64,000 nt of DNA from Helianthus annuus (lineage: Eukaryota; Streptophyta; Magnoliopsida; Asterales; Asteraceae). Each line of letters opens with the position of its first letter. Positions within the stretch are counted from its first letter, which is position 1. Location: positions 123,065,127 through 123,129,126 of the forward strand of contig NC_035435.2 in the NCBI RefSeq assembly GCF_002127325.2. The letters are read 5' to 3'. Both the position numbers and the translations under genes were made by a program. Of this stretch, positions 35,056-46,368 are shown in pieces. The notes under the pieces were generated by a model. That model searched no databases. It worked only from the letters and a program-made list of their open reading frames with translations, and had not been told where the DNA came from.

Positions 35056-35466
35056 ATACGATACATGATTTAATGAACGAACATAAAGCTACTCATACTA
35101 TTACAATTACTGAACTATCAACTGTGAACTCGCTCAACTAGTTGTTGACTCTCTGCTGCATGCCTTGCAGGACCTTAGGTACATATGGAGCTTGCACAGG
35201 GAGGAGCAGGTCGTTGTGGGACATGGATCGTGGATGCCATGTTAAACGTTTAAACATTTTGAACTTATGATTTACTTTGGGTTTACATACTTATGCTTCC
35301 GCTACTCAAATTATGTTTTGTTCAACACCAGTTATATTGTGATGGGTTGTATTGATTACTTTTATTATTTAAATACTATGTTCAATATGATTGGTGGCTT
35401 GATCCTAGTCATGTCACGCCTCCAAGCGGTGGTACTCCGCGGGTGGATTTTGGGGGTGTGACAGAT

Positions 35467-35484
35467 TGGTATCAGAGCCATTGG
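35467..35484 (+). other. Primer-binding site (initiator Met tRNA), outer gypsy element
   Basis: TGGTATCAGAGCCATTGG begins 3 bp after the LTR end and matches initiator methionine tRNA over at least 12 bases. Confidence 0.92.
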
Positions 35485-35769
35485 TTATAGAGAACTCGGT
35501 TTTAATAAGGGGAAAACGTTTTTTATTAAAACCAGACTATAACCAGAACAGTGCTCTCAACGATCCACAACGACGCTTCGCTCCACATGCAAGACTCAAC
35601 ATCCTAGGTAATATGGTTTATGTTTATTACCTGCTTGCTAGAATTTCATAGAACTTTGCTCGAAGTACGCTTAGATACACATGACCCTATTACATGAGAA
35701 TACCTATGTGCTTACACTCTTCTGTCATCGCACTACTCGCGAACCATTCTCACTTATGCTACTTTTACT

Positions 35770-36855
35770 ATGAAGATCATGTCTGGACGTGTAAACATGA
35801 CTCAAGCCCAGTTGACGGCTCTCATTAATGAACAAGTTGCTGCGGCACTTGCAGCCGCACAAGCAGGAGGTCAATCCGCACAGCAACCTGTTTGCACTTT
35901 CAAGAACTTCATGGACTGTCGTCCAAGCACGTTTAGTGGCACTGAAGGAGCAGTGGGACTCCTCCATTGGTTTGAGAAGCTCGAGTCGGTGTTCGAAATG
36001 TGTGAATGCCCTGAGGCTCGCAGGGTGAAATACGCCACTGGTACTTTGGAAGGAGTTGCGTTGACTTGGTGGAACGCGCAAGTACAGATTCTAGGGCTGG
36101 CAGCTGCTAACGCCACCCCTTGGAACGATTTTAAGGAACTCATCAAACGAGAATACTGCACACGTGATGACATCCACAAGTTGGAGGTGGAGCTCTATCA
36201 TCTGAAAATGACGGGGTCGGAAATTGAAGCTTATACGAAACGGTTGAACGAGCTGGCCATCCTGTGTCCAACCATGGTGGACCCTCCAATCAAACGCATC
36301 GAGTTGTACCTCAAGGGTCTAGCATCAGAAATTCAGAGCCATGTTACATCGGCAAACCTCGACAATATCCAAGACATTCAGCTTCTTGCTCATCGCCTCA
36401 TGGATCAGGCGGTGGAATAGAACAAGCTGCCCAAACGCGTCAGTGCTACCACTCCAGCTGCTACTCCTGCTACACCCAGCGACAACAAACGGAAATGGGA
36501 TGGGGATTCCAGCAGAGGATCAGTTTCCGTTCAGTCTCAAGCACAGCAACGCAAGATAAACGACTACAAGAGTCTGGGTCAACAATCTTCTGGTGGTCAG
36601 GGGCAGGGTGGATATCGGGGAATTCACCCATTGCGTAATAGGTGCAACAGACACCACAGTTGACGGTGTCGTAAGGAACGTTGTCAGAGATGTCTCAAGT
36701 TAGGGCACGAAGCTAAAGACTGCAGGAGCTCACGACATGCGAATCAGAATCAGCAACTACCACCACCAGCTCCACAAAACCCGCAGCAACAATGGGGCAA
36801 CAGGGGATGTTTCCAGTGTGGGGCTAAAGGTCATTTCAAACGTGATTGTCCTCAA
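35770..36855 (+). pseudogene. Gag of the outer gypsy element
   Basis: The start MKIMSGRVNMTQAQ is followed by the capsid domain (FKNFMDCRPSTFSGTEGAVG, LLHWFEKLESVF, ALTWWNAQV, WNDFKELIKREY, CPTMVDPPIKRIELYLKGL). In the same frame come the two zinc knuckles CQRCLKLGHEAKDC and CFQCGAKGHFKRDC. The frame is broken by TAG at 36418-36420 (Gln in the sister copy) and TGA at 36661-36663. No frameshift is present: gag, protease and pol share one frame, so these elements make a single gag-pol polyprotein. Confidence 0.9.
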
Positions 36856-37662
36856 TTGAACCAGGACCAAAATCGTAACAACAACAACCACCAGGGCAAT
36901 GGGAACAACAACAACGGGGGAAACAACAACAACAAAGGCAACGAAGCTCGGGGTCGTGCTTTCGTGCTGGGTCAGGGCGACGCAAGGAATGATCCCAATG
37001 TGGTTATGGGTAAGTTTCTTCTCGACGATATTTATGTTACTGTTTTGTTTGATTCGGGTGCGGATACAAGTTATATGTCACTAAAAGTTAGCCAAATGTT
37101 AAAACGTGCACCAACTCCCTTAAACACCAAGCATGTCGTAGAGTTAGCTAACGGTAAAAGTCTAGAGGCCACACACATAGTTCAGGGTTGTAATCTTATC
37201 CTCGCTGGTCAGACTTTCTCTATCGATCTCATACCCATAGTTTTGGGTAGTTTCGACATCGTCATTGGGATGGACTGGTTATCCCAACATCACGCAGAGA
37301 TTCTATGTAAAGAGAAGATCGTTCGCATTCCTCGTTCTGGTAAGGAACCTCTCGAAGTTCAAGGCGACAAGAGTGGTGCAGTGGTTGGCATCATCTCTTT
37401 CTTGAAGGCTCAGAAATGTTTGCGGAAGGGTCACACCGCTATTTTAGCACTCGTTACTGATGCATCAGCGAAGGAAAAGAAATTGGAGGACATTCCAGTT
37501 GTACGCGACTTCCCTCAGGTGTTTCCTGAAGATTTACCTGGTCTACCGCCTCATCGCCAGGTCGAATTTCAAATCGAACTCGCTCCAGGAGCAGCACCCA
37601 TAGCTCGAGCACCGTATCGTTTAGCTCCAACTGAACTGGAAGAACTGTCAAATCAGCTATAG
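36856..37662 (+). pseudogene. Protease and linker of the outer gypsy element
   Basis: After an Asn-rich linker (GNNNNGGNNNN) the retropepsin active site appears as VLFDSGADTSYMS, followed by IPIVLGSFDIVIGMDWLS. Then comes the linker to RT with VRDFPQVFPEDLPGLPP and YRLAPTELEELSNQL. It ends at TAG (37660-37662), where the sister copy has a Gln codon. The protease itself looks undamaged. Confidence 0.9.
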
Positions 37663-38325
37663 GAGCTCCTGGAAAAGGGCTTTATTCGTCCTAGCTCTTC
37701 GCCTTGGGAAGCTCCAGTGTTATTTGTGAAAAAGAAGGACGGTTCCTTCAGGATGTGCATTGACTACCGAGAACTTAACAAGGTGACGGTGAAGAACCGT
37801 TATCCTCTTCCACATATCGATGACTTATTCGACCAGTTGCAAGGGTCGAGCTACTTCTCAAAGATTGATCTGAGATCGGGTTACCATCAACTGAGAGTCC
37901 GGGATGAGGACGTCTCCACGACAGCATTCAGAACTCGATACGGCCACTACGAGTTTCTTGTCATGCCGTTCGGGTTAACAAACGCGCCTGCCGTATTTAT
38001 GGACCTTATGAACAGGGTGTGCAAACCCTACCTAGACAAGTTTGTGATTGTTTTCATCGACGACATCCTGATCTACTCCAAGAGTCAGGAGGAGCACGAG
38101 CAGCACTTACGACTTATCTTGGAACTTCTTCGGTCAAAACAGCTGTACGCCAAGTTTTCGAAATGTGACTTCTGGCTTCGTGAAGTTCATTTTCTAGGCC
38201 ATGTGGTAAACAAGGATGGGATCCATGTTGATCCATCCAAGGTAGATTCGATCAGGAACTGGCCTGCACCGCGTACACCAACGGAAATACGCCAATTCTT
38301 GGGTTTGGCGGGATATTACTGACGG
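37663..38325 (+). pseudogene. Reverse transcriptase of the outer gypsy element
   Basis: It continues the same frame. Blocks seen: [49 protein letters not shown], the catalytic [12 protein letters not shown] (FIDD at 38053-38064) and [17 protein letters not shown]. The active site is intact. The frame closes in LAGYY with TGA (38323-38325) in place of the conserved Arg codon. Confidence 0.93.
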
Positions 38326-39303
38326 TTCATCAAAGACTTCTCAAAGATTGCGCAGCCGCTTACGCTGCTGACACAGAAGGCTGTCGCCTACCATTGGGGA
38401 AATACTCAGGAAACCGCTTTTCAGCACTTAAAGGATAGACTTTGCGGTGCACCTATCCTCTCTTTGCCAGAAGGCACGGACGATTTTGTGGTCTATTGTG
38501 ACGCATCGATACAGGGACTTGGTTGTGTATTGATGCAACGGGATAAAGTTATTGCTTACGCTTCGTGCCAAATTAAGGTTCATGAACGGAACTACACGAC
38601 GCACGATTTAGAGCTGGGAGCTGTTGTTTTCGCACTTAAGATGTGGCGACACTACCTGTACGGTACCAAGTGCACTATCTACACCGATCACAGGAGTCTC
38701 GAGCATATCTTCAAGCAGAAGGAATTGAACATGCGTCAACGTCGATGGGTCGAACTGCTGAACGACTACGAATGTGCCATCAAGTACCATCCAGGCAAAG
38801 CCAACGTTGTGGATGACGCTCTCAGTCGAAAAGACACTTTACCTAGACGCGTGCGAGCACTACAGCTTACTATTCAGTCTGGACTTCCTGCACAGATACG
38901 AGATGCTCAGGTAGAAGCATTGAAACCCGAAAACGTCAGGGCTGAAGCCCTACGCGGCTCACGGCAACGGTTAGAACAGAAGGAAGACCGCGCCTATTAT
39001 GTAACGGGGCGTATTTGGGTCCCACTTTACGGCAACTTACGCGAGCTTGTAATGGACGAAGCTCACAAGTCTCGCTACTCGGTACATCCAGGGTCGGATA
39101 AAATGTACCACAACATCAGAACAACGTATTGGTGGCCTAGCATGAAGGCCCACATCGCTACCTACGTCAGCAAGTGCTTGACTTGTGCAAAAGTCAAGGC
39201 AGAGTATCAGAAACCAGCAGGCTTACTTCAGCAACCGAAGATACCACAGTGGAAATGGGAGGAAATTTCCATCGATTTTGTTACAGGTCTGCCTAGATCT
39301 TAA
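38326..39303 (+). pseudogene. RNase H and integrase zinc domain of the outer gypsy element
   Basis: RNase H residues lie in [30 protein letters not shown] and [11 protein letters not shown], with the closing motif partly altered (VDDALSRK). The integrase HHCC site follows ([13 protein letters not shown], then CLTCAKVK). A TAA at 39301-39303 ends the frame after GLPRS; the sister copy has Gln there (CAA to TAA). Confidence 0.92.
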
Positions 39304-39730
39304 CGTGGAAACGATACTATTTGGGTGATCGTGGATCGACTCACCAAGTCTGCTCATTTCCTGGCAATCAAAGAAACAGACAAGTTTTCCACACTAGCAG
39401 ACATATACTTGAAGGAAGTAGTCTCAAGGCACGGGGTGCCCACCTCTATCATTTCGGATCGCGATGCACGATTTACTTCAGAGCTATGGCAAGCAATGCA
39501 CAAGGCTTTTGGCTCTCGGTTAGATATGAGCACGACTTATCACCCTCAGACGGATGGACAGTCTGAGCGCACGATTCAAACCCTAGAAGACATGCTTCGA
39601 GCATGTGTTATTGATTTCGGCAACAGCTGGGAAAAGCATCTCCCTTTGGTGGAGTTCTCGTACAATAACAGTTATCACACCAGCATTCAAGCCGCTCCAT
39701 TCGAGGCATTGTACGGGCGTAAATGCCGGT
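39304..39730 (+). pseudogene. Integrase catalytic core of the outer gypsy element, interrupted
   Basis: Still in the same frame, with [27 protein letters not shown] and [16 protein letters not shown], so two of the catalytic acidic residues are in this piece and one in the piece before it. The frame runs into the inner gypsy LTR at 39731, within YGRKCR. The sequence resumes at 49845. Confidence 0.92.
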
Positions 39731-40224
39731 TGTCACACCCCCAAAATCCACCTGCGGAGTATCACCGCTTGGGAGCGTGACTGACCAGGATCAAGCCACC
39801 AATCATATAGAACAATGTATATAGTAAAAGTAATTGTATTTAAACCATACCAATCCATATGAAAGGTGTTCCAAAACATAAGTATCATAACAATGTTTAG
39901 CGGAAGCAAATGTATAAAAGCCCAATCATAAATAAAGCGTGTAAAGTCATAATTTTTAAATCAAGTAATCACGATCCTTGTCCACAACGACCGCGCCTCC
40001 CTGTGCAAGCTCCATGTACCTAACGACCTGCAAGGCATGTAACAGAGGATCAACAACTAGTTGAGCGAGTTCACAGGAAGTAAGTGCGTAAAAGTAAGTT
40101 CGTTCGTAACATGTGGCTCTACTGGGCCGATAGTATGTTCTATTGGTGGGGGCTTCCCATGTTGCATATACACTAGACTATTCGTAACCATAAGTGTTCT
40201 TGACAACCGAGAATAGTAGTACGT

Positions 40225-40440
40225 ACAAGCATTACGTAGGTTTTACGTAAGTATCCTTCTTTACCCGGGGACAGTGGTACGCGTGGAGTTTACGTAGGTT
40301 TTACGTAAGTGTCCTTCCTGACTCCGGAAGACAGTAGCATGTTATTGTTTACGTAGGTTTTACGTAAGTGTCCTTCCTGACTCCGGAAGACAGTAGCATA
40401 TTCCTGTTTACATAGGTTTTACGTTTATGTAAGTGTCCTG
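40225..40440. repeat. Tandem repeat with TACGTAGGTTTTACGTAAGT core
   Basis: Four units of about 55-60 bp share TACGTAGGTTTTACGTAAGT followed by a TCCTTCCTGACTCCGGAAGA-type segment. The other LTR carries the same array at about 47655-47870. TACGTA and GGTTTTACG make the unit CpG-containing. Confidence 0.85.
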
Positions 40441-41149
40441 CTTAACCCGAGGACCATGGTAGATAGTCTAGTAGCCATGTAAGTACGCGTAATTGTTCAA
40501 TTCCATCATTCAACCCATTCCCTATCCCCGGGAATCCCATGCCTTGGTAAAGAGTGTGAACTCAACTTGGTTTGCTCGGTATGTTTATCTACGCTACACT
40601 ACTTGTCCCAAATGGATCAAACACGTCCTAGCATGAGTACCAATATCAATCAGTTTCATGTGCACCTAACCCACATACTTTACATACAATTAATTCATGT
40701 ATTGCTCGTTCACATACCACACAATTATTGTGCAAGTAGCGTACATATAGTTTAATTCATAATCAATTAACACTTCGGTCTAGTATTGGCAAGTAGTCAC
40801 TTAGCATGCATTTGTTCAAAAGCGGATTCACTCCATGATTTCATGTTCACAAGGCACTTGCACTTACTTTTCAATCCAAATAGACACGGGAATTAACATG
40901 TTTCATAAATACACAGACAAATAATATTAAGGTGCACATGCTATACAACCATATTTACCTAAACACCCTGTACATTTAGTATCCACCTGTGGCCCAATAG
41001 TCAACCCACGACCCACCATACTAAACCCATTTAACATATTATGGTCATCACATGTCTTTTTATTTGTAGGGCACTTTTAGACATCACAATTCACTATCAA
41101 CTACCTCGATTGACTACCAGATAAGATCAACCATATATTTTAATCATTC

Positions 41150-41715
41150 AAAAGTCAGACTACCCACCACCTCACAAAAGTCGGACCACTCAATCCTTAA
41201 ACAAAACTCGGACCCTTTGATAATATCATTCTAAAATTCGGACATCACTAGCATTTAAAATCAGACATATATATATCCTAAAGAAATTCGGACTTGTGCC
41301 ACATAATTAAAAAGTCGGACCTTGATACTCCATAACAAGGTCGGACCATGCTCAACTTTCATCAAAGTCGGACTTTGTGTCCAACTTACAAAATTCGGAC
41401 ATGAGTAGTACACAAAACTCGGACCCAAGAGGCTCATAAGTTCGGACCATTATCCCCCCATTTAAAACTCGGACATGGGGGTTCCTTCACAAAATCGGAC
41501 AAGTGCCTGCCCCTTTAAAAACTCGGACACCCCCCTCCCTAATACAAAGCTCGGACTCCCTTGCCTTATACAAAAATTCGGACCCCTTGCATCAAATAAA
41601 AGTCGGACCCCTTGTTATATATAAAAGTCGGATCATGTGAATATAAGCAAAAGTTCGGACTAGGGCATCATAATTAAAATTCGGACCACGTATCTTAATG
41701 AAAGTTCGGACTAAC
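41150..41715. repeat. TCGGAC motif array in the inner gypsy LTR
   Basis: AAAGTCGGAC, AAACTCGGAC, AAATTCGGAC and AAGTTCGGAC occur about twenty times at spacings of 20-35 bp, with otherwise unrelated spacer sequence. In the right LTR the array reads GTCCGA on the plus strand (about 48490-49050) because the segment is inverted. Confidence 0.88.
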
Positions 41716-42397
41716 AAAAATCAAATCATGCGAGCATTCAACTTTCATTGTAACAGTTACGTTTTTGTTTTCACGATCAGGAAACCCTAATTTCACATAT
41801 TCACAGTGCAGTAATCTAATCAAATCAACGATTTTAACATATCATGTATCTAAATCATCAGGCAAATGATTACACAACAATCATATTCATTTCTCAATAA
41901 TCAGAATAAATCAATAAGCACAGAACTATCATATGAAGAACTAGGGTTTTAGCATGAATCAATCAATCAACAATTAACAACAACAATCATTAAACAATTA
42001 CCTTGGATTGATTCTAGATGGATTGAAAGACCAAGATTGATGCAAAAGGCTTCTGCCAATGATGAAGATGATGATTGCAGAGAGGATTGGAGAATGTGAA
42101 AGTACGTGTTTTGATTCTTGTGTGATGATTAGTGAAGGAGATTAGGGTTAAGAGTGATTAAAGTTTCACTATTGGCACTAAGCACCCCTAAGTATTATCT
42201 ATTACATATTACATGCACAAGATACACAATTTACAGTTTCATCACCACATTCAAGTATTTGTCAAATCATTCATAAACTTTATCAAATCCAAAACGTATA
42301 CAGTTACAAAGCAAACCAATTGTGCAAGTAAACACTAAACAAACAGTGAACGTGCAACAAATGCGAAAGTGGAATCTCGGAAACTCGAGTTGTCACA

Positions 42398-42413
42398 TTA
42401 TCCCCAACTTGAA
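42398..42413 (-). other. Polypurine tract of the inner gypsy element
   Basis: The minus strand reads TTTCAAGTTGGGGATAA directly before the 3' LTR. The outer element has AAGTTGGGGATAA at the same place. Confidence 0.8.
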
Positions 42414-42473
42414 AGAAATTTCGTCCCGAAATTTAGCATGCGGTTACTGAGGAAGCTAGGTAAGTTGTATCGT

Positions 42474-43172
42474 TTACCGGTTTTCCTGGGGTGTCACATC
42501 ATCCCCCCGTTGATTTGGAATTTCGTCCCGAAATTCTGTAGTAGCTTCAGCCTCAGCAGTGGTTGCACGGTTTCCGAATAACTGGGGATACTTGATTTCC
42601 ATTTGATCTTCTCGTTCCCAGGTGAACTCTAGGCCACGACGGGAGTTCCAACAGACTCGTACAAGAGGTATTCTAGTGTTCTTGAGGACCTTGACATCCC
42701 GGTCCGTGATTTCAACTGGTTCCTCGATGAACTGCAACCGCTCGTCGATAGTGAGTTCCTTAAAAGGAACTATGAGGGTCTGATCTGACAGGCACTTCTT
42801 CAGATTCGACACGTGGAATACGTTGTGAACTGCACCGAGTTCAGCTGGTAGGTTTAGTCTGTAGGCTACTTTGCCTATTCTTTCAGTGATTTCGAACGGT
42901 CCAACATACCACGGATTGAGCTTGCCTCTTTTACCAAAACGAACCACACCCTTCCAGGGCGAGACTTTGAGTAGCACCCGATCCCCAACTTGGAACTCAA
43001 GTGGTTTCCTGCGCTTATCAGCGTAACTTTTCTGACGGTCACGAGCTGCCGCCATGCGTTGTCGTATCTGTGCAATTTGTTCAGTTGCATCAACTACCAT
43101 TTCTGGACCTGTGATCTGACTATCCCCCACCTCTGCCCAACAGAGAGGTGACCAGCATTTACGTCCGTACAA
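42474..43172 (-). pseudogene. Integrase C-terminus and chromodomain of the inner gypsy element
   Basis: The frame begins at [18 protein letters not shown] and includes [50 protein letters not shown] and the chromodomain ([37 protein letters not shown] and YPQLF). The C-terminal tail [16 protein letters not shown] follows. This part is intact to its natural stop. It is one frame away from the core integrase because of an indel in a run of T at about 43240-43250. Confidence 0.9.
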
Positions 43173-43965
43173 TGCCTCGAATGGAGCGGCTTGTATGCTG
43201 GTGTGGTAACTGTTGTTTTATGAAAATTCCACTAACGGAAGATGTTTTTTTTTCCCAGCTGTTGCCGAAATCGATAACACATGCCCGAAGCATGTCTTCT
43301 AAAGTCTGAATAGTGCGCTCAGACTGCCCATCCGTTTGAGGGTAATAAGCTGTGCTCATGTCTAATCGAGAGCCAAAAGCTTTGTGCATTGCTTGCCATA
43401 GTTCTGAAGTGAATCGTGCATCCCGATCCAAAATAATAGAGGTTGGCACTCCATGCCTCGAAACAACTTCTTTCAAGTAGATGTCTGCTAAAGTAGAGAA
43501 CTTATCCGTTTCTTTGATGGCCAAGAAATGAGCAGACTTTGTGAGTCGATCAACGATCACCCAAATAGTATCATTCCCACGTTGGGACCTAGGTAGGCCA
43601 GTAACAAAATCCATGGAAATTTCTTCCCATTTCCACTGTGGTATCTTGGGTTGCTGAAGTAGGCCTGAGGGTTTCTGGTACTCTGTCTTGACTCTCGCAC
43701 AAGTCAAACACTTGCCGACGTAAGTTGCTATGTGGGCCTTCATGCTAGGCCACCAATATGTAGTTCTGATGTCGTGATACATTTTATCCGAACCTGGATG
43801 TACCGAGTAGCGAGTCTTATGAGCTTCATCCATCACAAGTTCTCGTAAACCGCCATATAGTGGGACCCAAATACGTCCTGTTACATAGTAGGCGCCGTCT
43901 TCCTTCTGTTCTAATCGTTGCCTTGAGCCGCGTAAGGCTTCAGCCCTGACGTTTTCTGGTTTCAA
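43159..43965 (-). pseudogene. Integrase core of the inner gypsy element
   Basis: The HHCC domain ([13 protein letters not shown], then CLTCARVK) and the core motifs [20 protein letters not shown] and [14 protein letters not shown] are all present. ILDRDA replaces the usual ISDRDA. The frame shifts after GNSWEK at a poly-T run, so the last part of the core is read out of frame. Confidence 0.9.
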
Positions 43966-43970
43966 TGCTT

Positions 43971-45248
43971 CTACCTGAGCATTTCGTATCTGTGCAGGAA
44001 GATCAGACTGAATGGTAAGTGCAAGGCTCGTACACGCCTAGGTAAAGTATCCTTTCGACTGAGGGCGTCAGCCACAACATTGGCTTTGCCGGGATGGTAC
44101 TTGATGGCACATTCGTAATCACTAAGTAACTCGACCCATCGTCGTTGACGCATGTTCAATTCCTTCTGCTTGAAGATATGCTCGAGACTCCTATGATCGG
44201 TGTAAATAGTGCACTTGGTACCGTACAGGTAGTGTCGCCATATCTTGAGCGCGAAAACAACAGCTCCCAGCTCTAAATCGTGCGTCGTGTAGTTCCGTTC
44301 ATGAACTTTGAGTTGCGGCGAAGTGTAGGCAATAACTTTATCCCGCTGCATCAATACACAACCAAGCCCCTGTATCGATGCGTCACAATAGACCACAAAA
44401 TCATCCGTGCCCTCTGGCAATGAGAGAATAGGTGCGCTGCATAGCCTATCCTTCAGGTACTGAAAGGCCGTTTCTTGTGTATTACCCCAACGATAGATAA
44501 CACCTTTCTGTGTCAGTAATGTAAGTGGCTGTGCGATCTTGGAGAAGTCTTTGATGAATCGTCTATAACAACCCGCCAAACCCAAGAATTGGCGTATTTC
44601 CGTTGGTGTACGCGGTGCAGGCCAGTTCCTGATCGAATCTACCTTGGATGGATCAACATGAATCCCATCTTTGTTTACCACATGGCCTAAGAAGTGGACT
44701 TCACGAAGCCAGAAGTCGCATTTTGAAAACTTGGCGTCCAGTTGTTCCTTTCGAAGAAGTTCCAACATAAGACGTAAGTGCTGCTCGTGTTCCTCCTGGC
44801 TCTTGGAGTAAATCAGAATGTTGTCGATGAAAACAATCACAAACTTGTCTAGATAGGGTTTGCACACCCTGTTCATAAGATCCATGAATACTACAGGCGC
44901 GTTCGTTTGCCCGAACGACATGACTAGAAACTCGTAATGGCCATAGCATGTTCTGAAAGTTGTTTTGGAGACGTCCTCATCCCGGACTCTCAGCTGGTGA
45001 TAACCGGACCTTAGATCAATCTTGGAGTAGCAACTCGACTCCTGCAACTGGTCGAATAAGTCATCAATACGTGGAAGAGGGTAGCGGTTCCTCACTGTCA
45101 CCTTGTTCAGTTCGCGGTAGTCTATGCACATCCTGAAAGTGCCATCCTTCTTTTTCACAAATAATACTGGAGCTCCCCAAGGCGAAAAGATAGGTCGGAT
45201 AAATCCCTTATCCAAGAGTTCTTGTAGCTGCGTCGATAGTTCTTCCAA
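43971..45248 (-). pseudogene. Reverse transcriptase and RNase H of the inner gypsy element
   Basis: RT and RNase H are in one frame of 425 codons: [49 protein letters not shown], the catalytic box [12 protein letters not shown], then [27 protein letters not shown] and [11 protein letters not shown]. The second Asp of FIDD is Asn here (codon at about 44820-44822), which should abolish polymerase activity. MPFG and GLTN are also changed (MSFG, GQTN). A frameshift after RVRALHLP ends the frame. Confidence 0.93.
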
Positions 45249-45327
45249 TTCTGATGGAGCTAAGCGATACGGTGCGTGAGCTATAGGTGCTGTCCAGAAC
45301 TATAGGAATGAGGTTGATAGAGAACGT

Positions 45328-45534
45328 CTAACCAGCGAGGATAAGATTACAACCCTGAACTATGTGTGTGGCCTCTAGACTTTTACCATTAGCTAACTCT
45401 ACGACATGTTTGGTGTTTAGGGGAGTTGGTGCACGTTTTAACATTTGATTAACTTTCAAGGACATATAATTGGTATTCACACCCGAATCAAACAAGACAG
45501 TAACATAAAAGTCGTCAAGAATAAATTTACCCAT
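45328..45534 (-). pseudogene. Protease remnant of the inner gypsy element
   Basis: VLFDSGVNTNYMSLKVNQML contains the catalytic DSG but with VNT in place of ADT. The frame stops after NLILAG. The second half of the protease and the linker to RT, about 300 bp in the sister copy, are deleted: IPIVL is followed almost directly by [12 protein letters not shown]. Upstream, TGA and TAG codons separate it from gag in the same frame. Confidence 0.85.
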
Positions 45535-45573
45535 TATTACGTTAGGATCGTTCCTTGCGTCACCCTAACCAAA

Positions 45574-46368
45574 TCACGTACATGCGGCCTCGGCGTCATT
45601 GTTTCCATTGTTTCCCTTAATGCTATCCCCATTGTCGTCCCTGTTTCCATGGTCGTGGTTCTGACTCTGGTCCTGGTTTATTTGCGGACAATGTCTCTTG
45701 TAGTGATCTTTAGCATCGCACTGAAAACATCCTTTAAAACTCTGTTGTTGCTGCTGATTCTGTGGAGACTGAGGCGGCCGTTGCTGTTCTTGAGTTACAG
45801 GACGTGAGCTTCGGCAATCCTTAGCTTCATGACCAATCTTGAGGCATCTCTGGCAACGACCCTTGTTGCACTGACCGCTGTGGTGTCTATTGCATCTGTT
45901 ACACTTTGGATGATTTCCTCGATATCCACTCTGCCCACGACTGCCAGAAAACTGCTGACTGGGACTCTGGTAGTCATCTATCTTTTGCTGCTGCGCCAGA
46001 GGCTGAACCGAAATTAATCCCTTGCTCATGTTTCCATCCCACTTGCGTTTGTTGTCACTAGACGCACATGCCGTAGCAGCTTTAACACGTTTCGGTAGCT
46101 TGTTTTGTTCTACAGCCTGGTCTGTGAGACGATGAGCAAGTCGAGTGACTTGCTGGATAGTGCCAAGGTAAGCTGCGGTCACATGACTCTGAATTTCGGG
46201 CACCAGATCCTTGAGATACAGTTCGATGCGTTTGGTGGGAGGGTCTACCATAGTGGGACAAAATGTGGCTAATTCGTTTGATCTCCTCGTATAAGCCTCA
46301 ATTTCAGACCCTGCCATCTGTAAGTTGAGGAACTCTACCTCTAGTTTGTGGAGGTCTTCCGACTGCAA
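45574..46368 (-). pseudogene. Gag C-terminal half with zinc knuckles, inner gypsy element
   Basis: It carries the end of the capsid domain (LEVEFLNLQMAGSEIEAYTR, CPTMVDPPTKRIELYL), then CNRCNRHHSGQC, CQRCLKIGHEAKDC and CFQCDAKDHYKRHC, and an Asn/Asp/Gly-rich tail. The last two are CCHC knuckles. An indel at about 46350 separates it from the N-terminal half. Confidence 0.9.

Larger units (their letters stand above)
33299..35463 (+). repeat. 5' LTR of the outer gypsy element (2.17 kb)
   Basis: It starts TGTGACAACTCG and ends GGGGGTGTGACA. A TTTATATA promoter box is at 33467-33474. A TATG microsatellite near 33394-33411 is shorter here than in the 3' LTR at 50686-50715. Two internal repeat arrays are listed separately. 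Confidence 0.95.
39731..42397 (-). repeat. 3' LTR of the inner gypsy element (2.67 kb)
   Basis: On the minus strand it starts TGTGACAACTCGAG and ends GGTGGATTTTGGGGGTGTGACA-like, a terminus shared with the outer element's LTR. It contains a tandem array at 40225-40440 and a TCGGAC array at about 41150-41715. The segment 41016-41766 lies in the opposite orientation to its counterpart in the right LTR. Confidence 0.95.
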
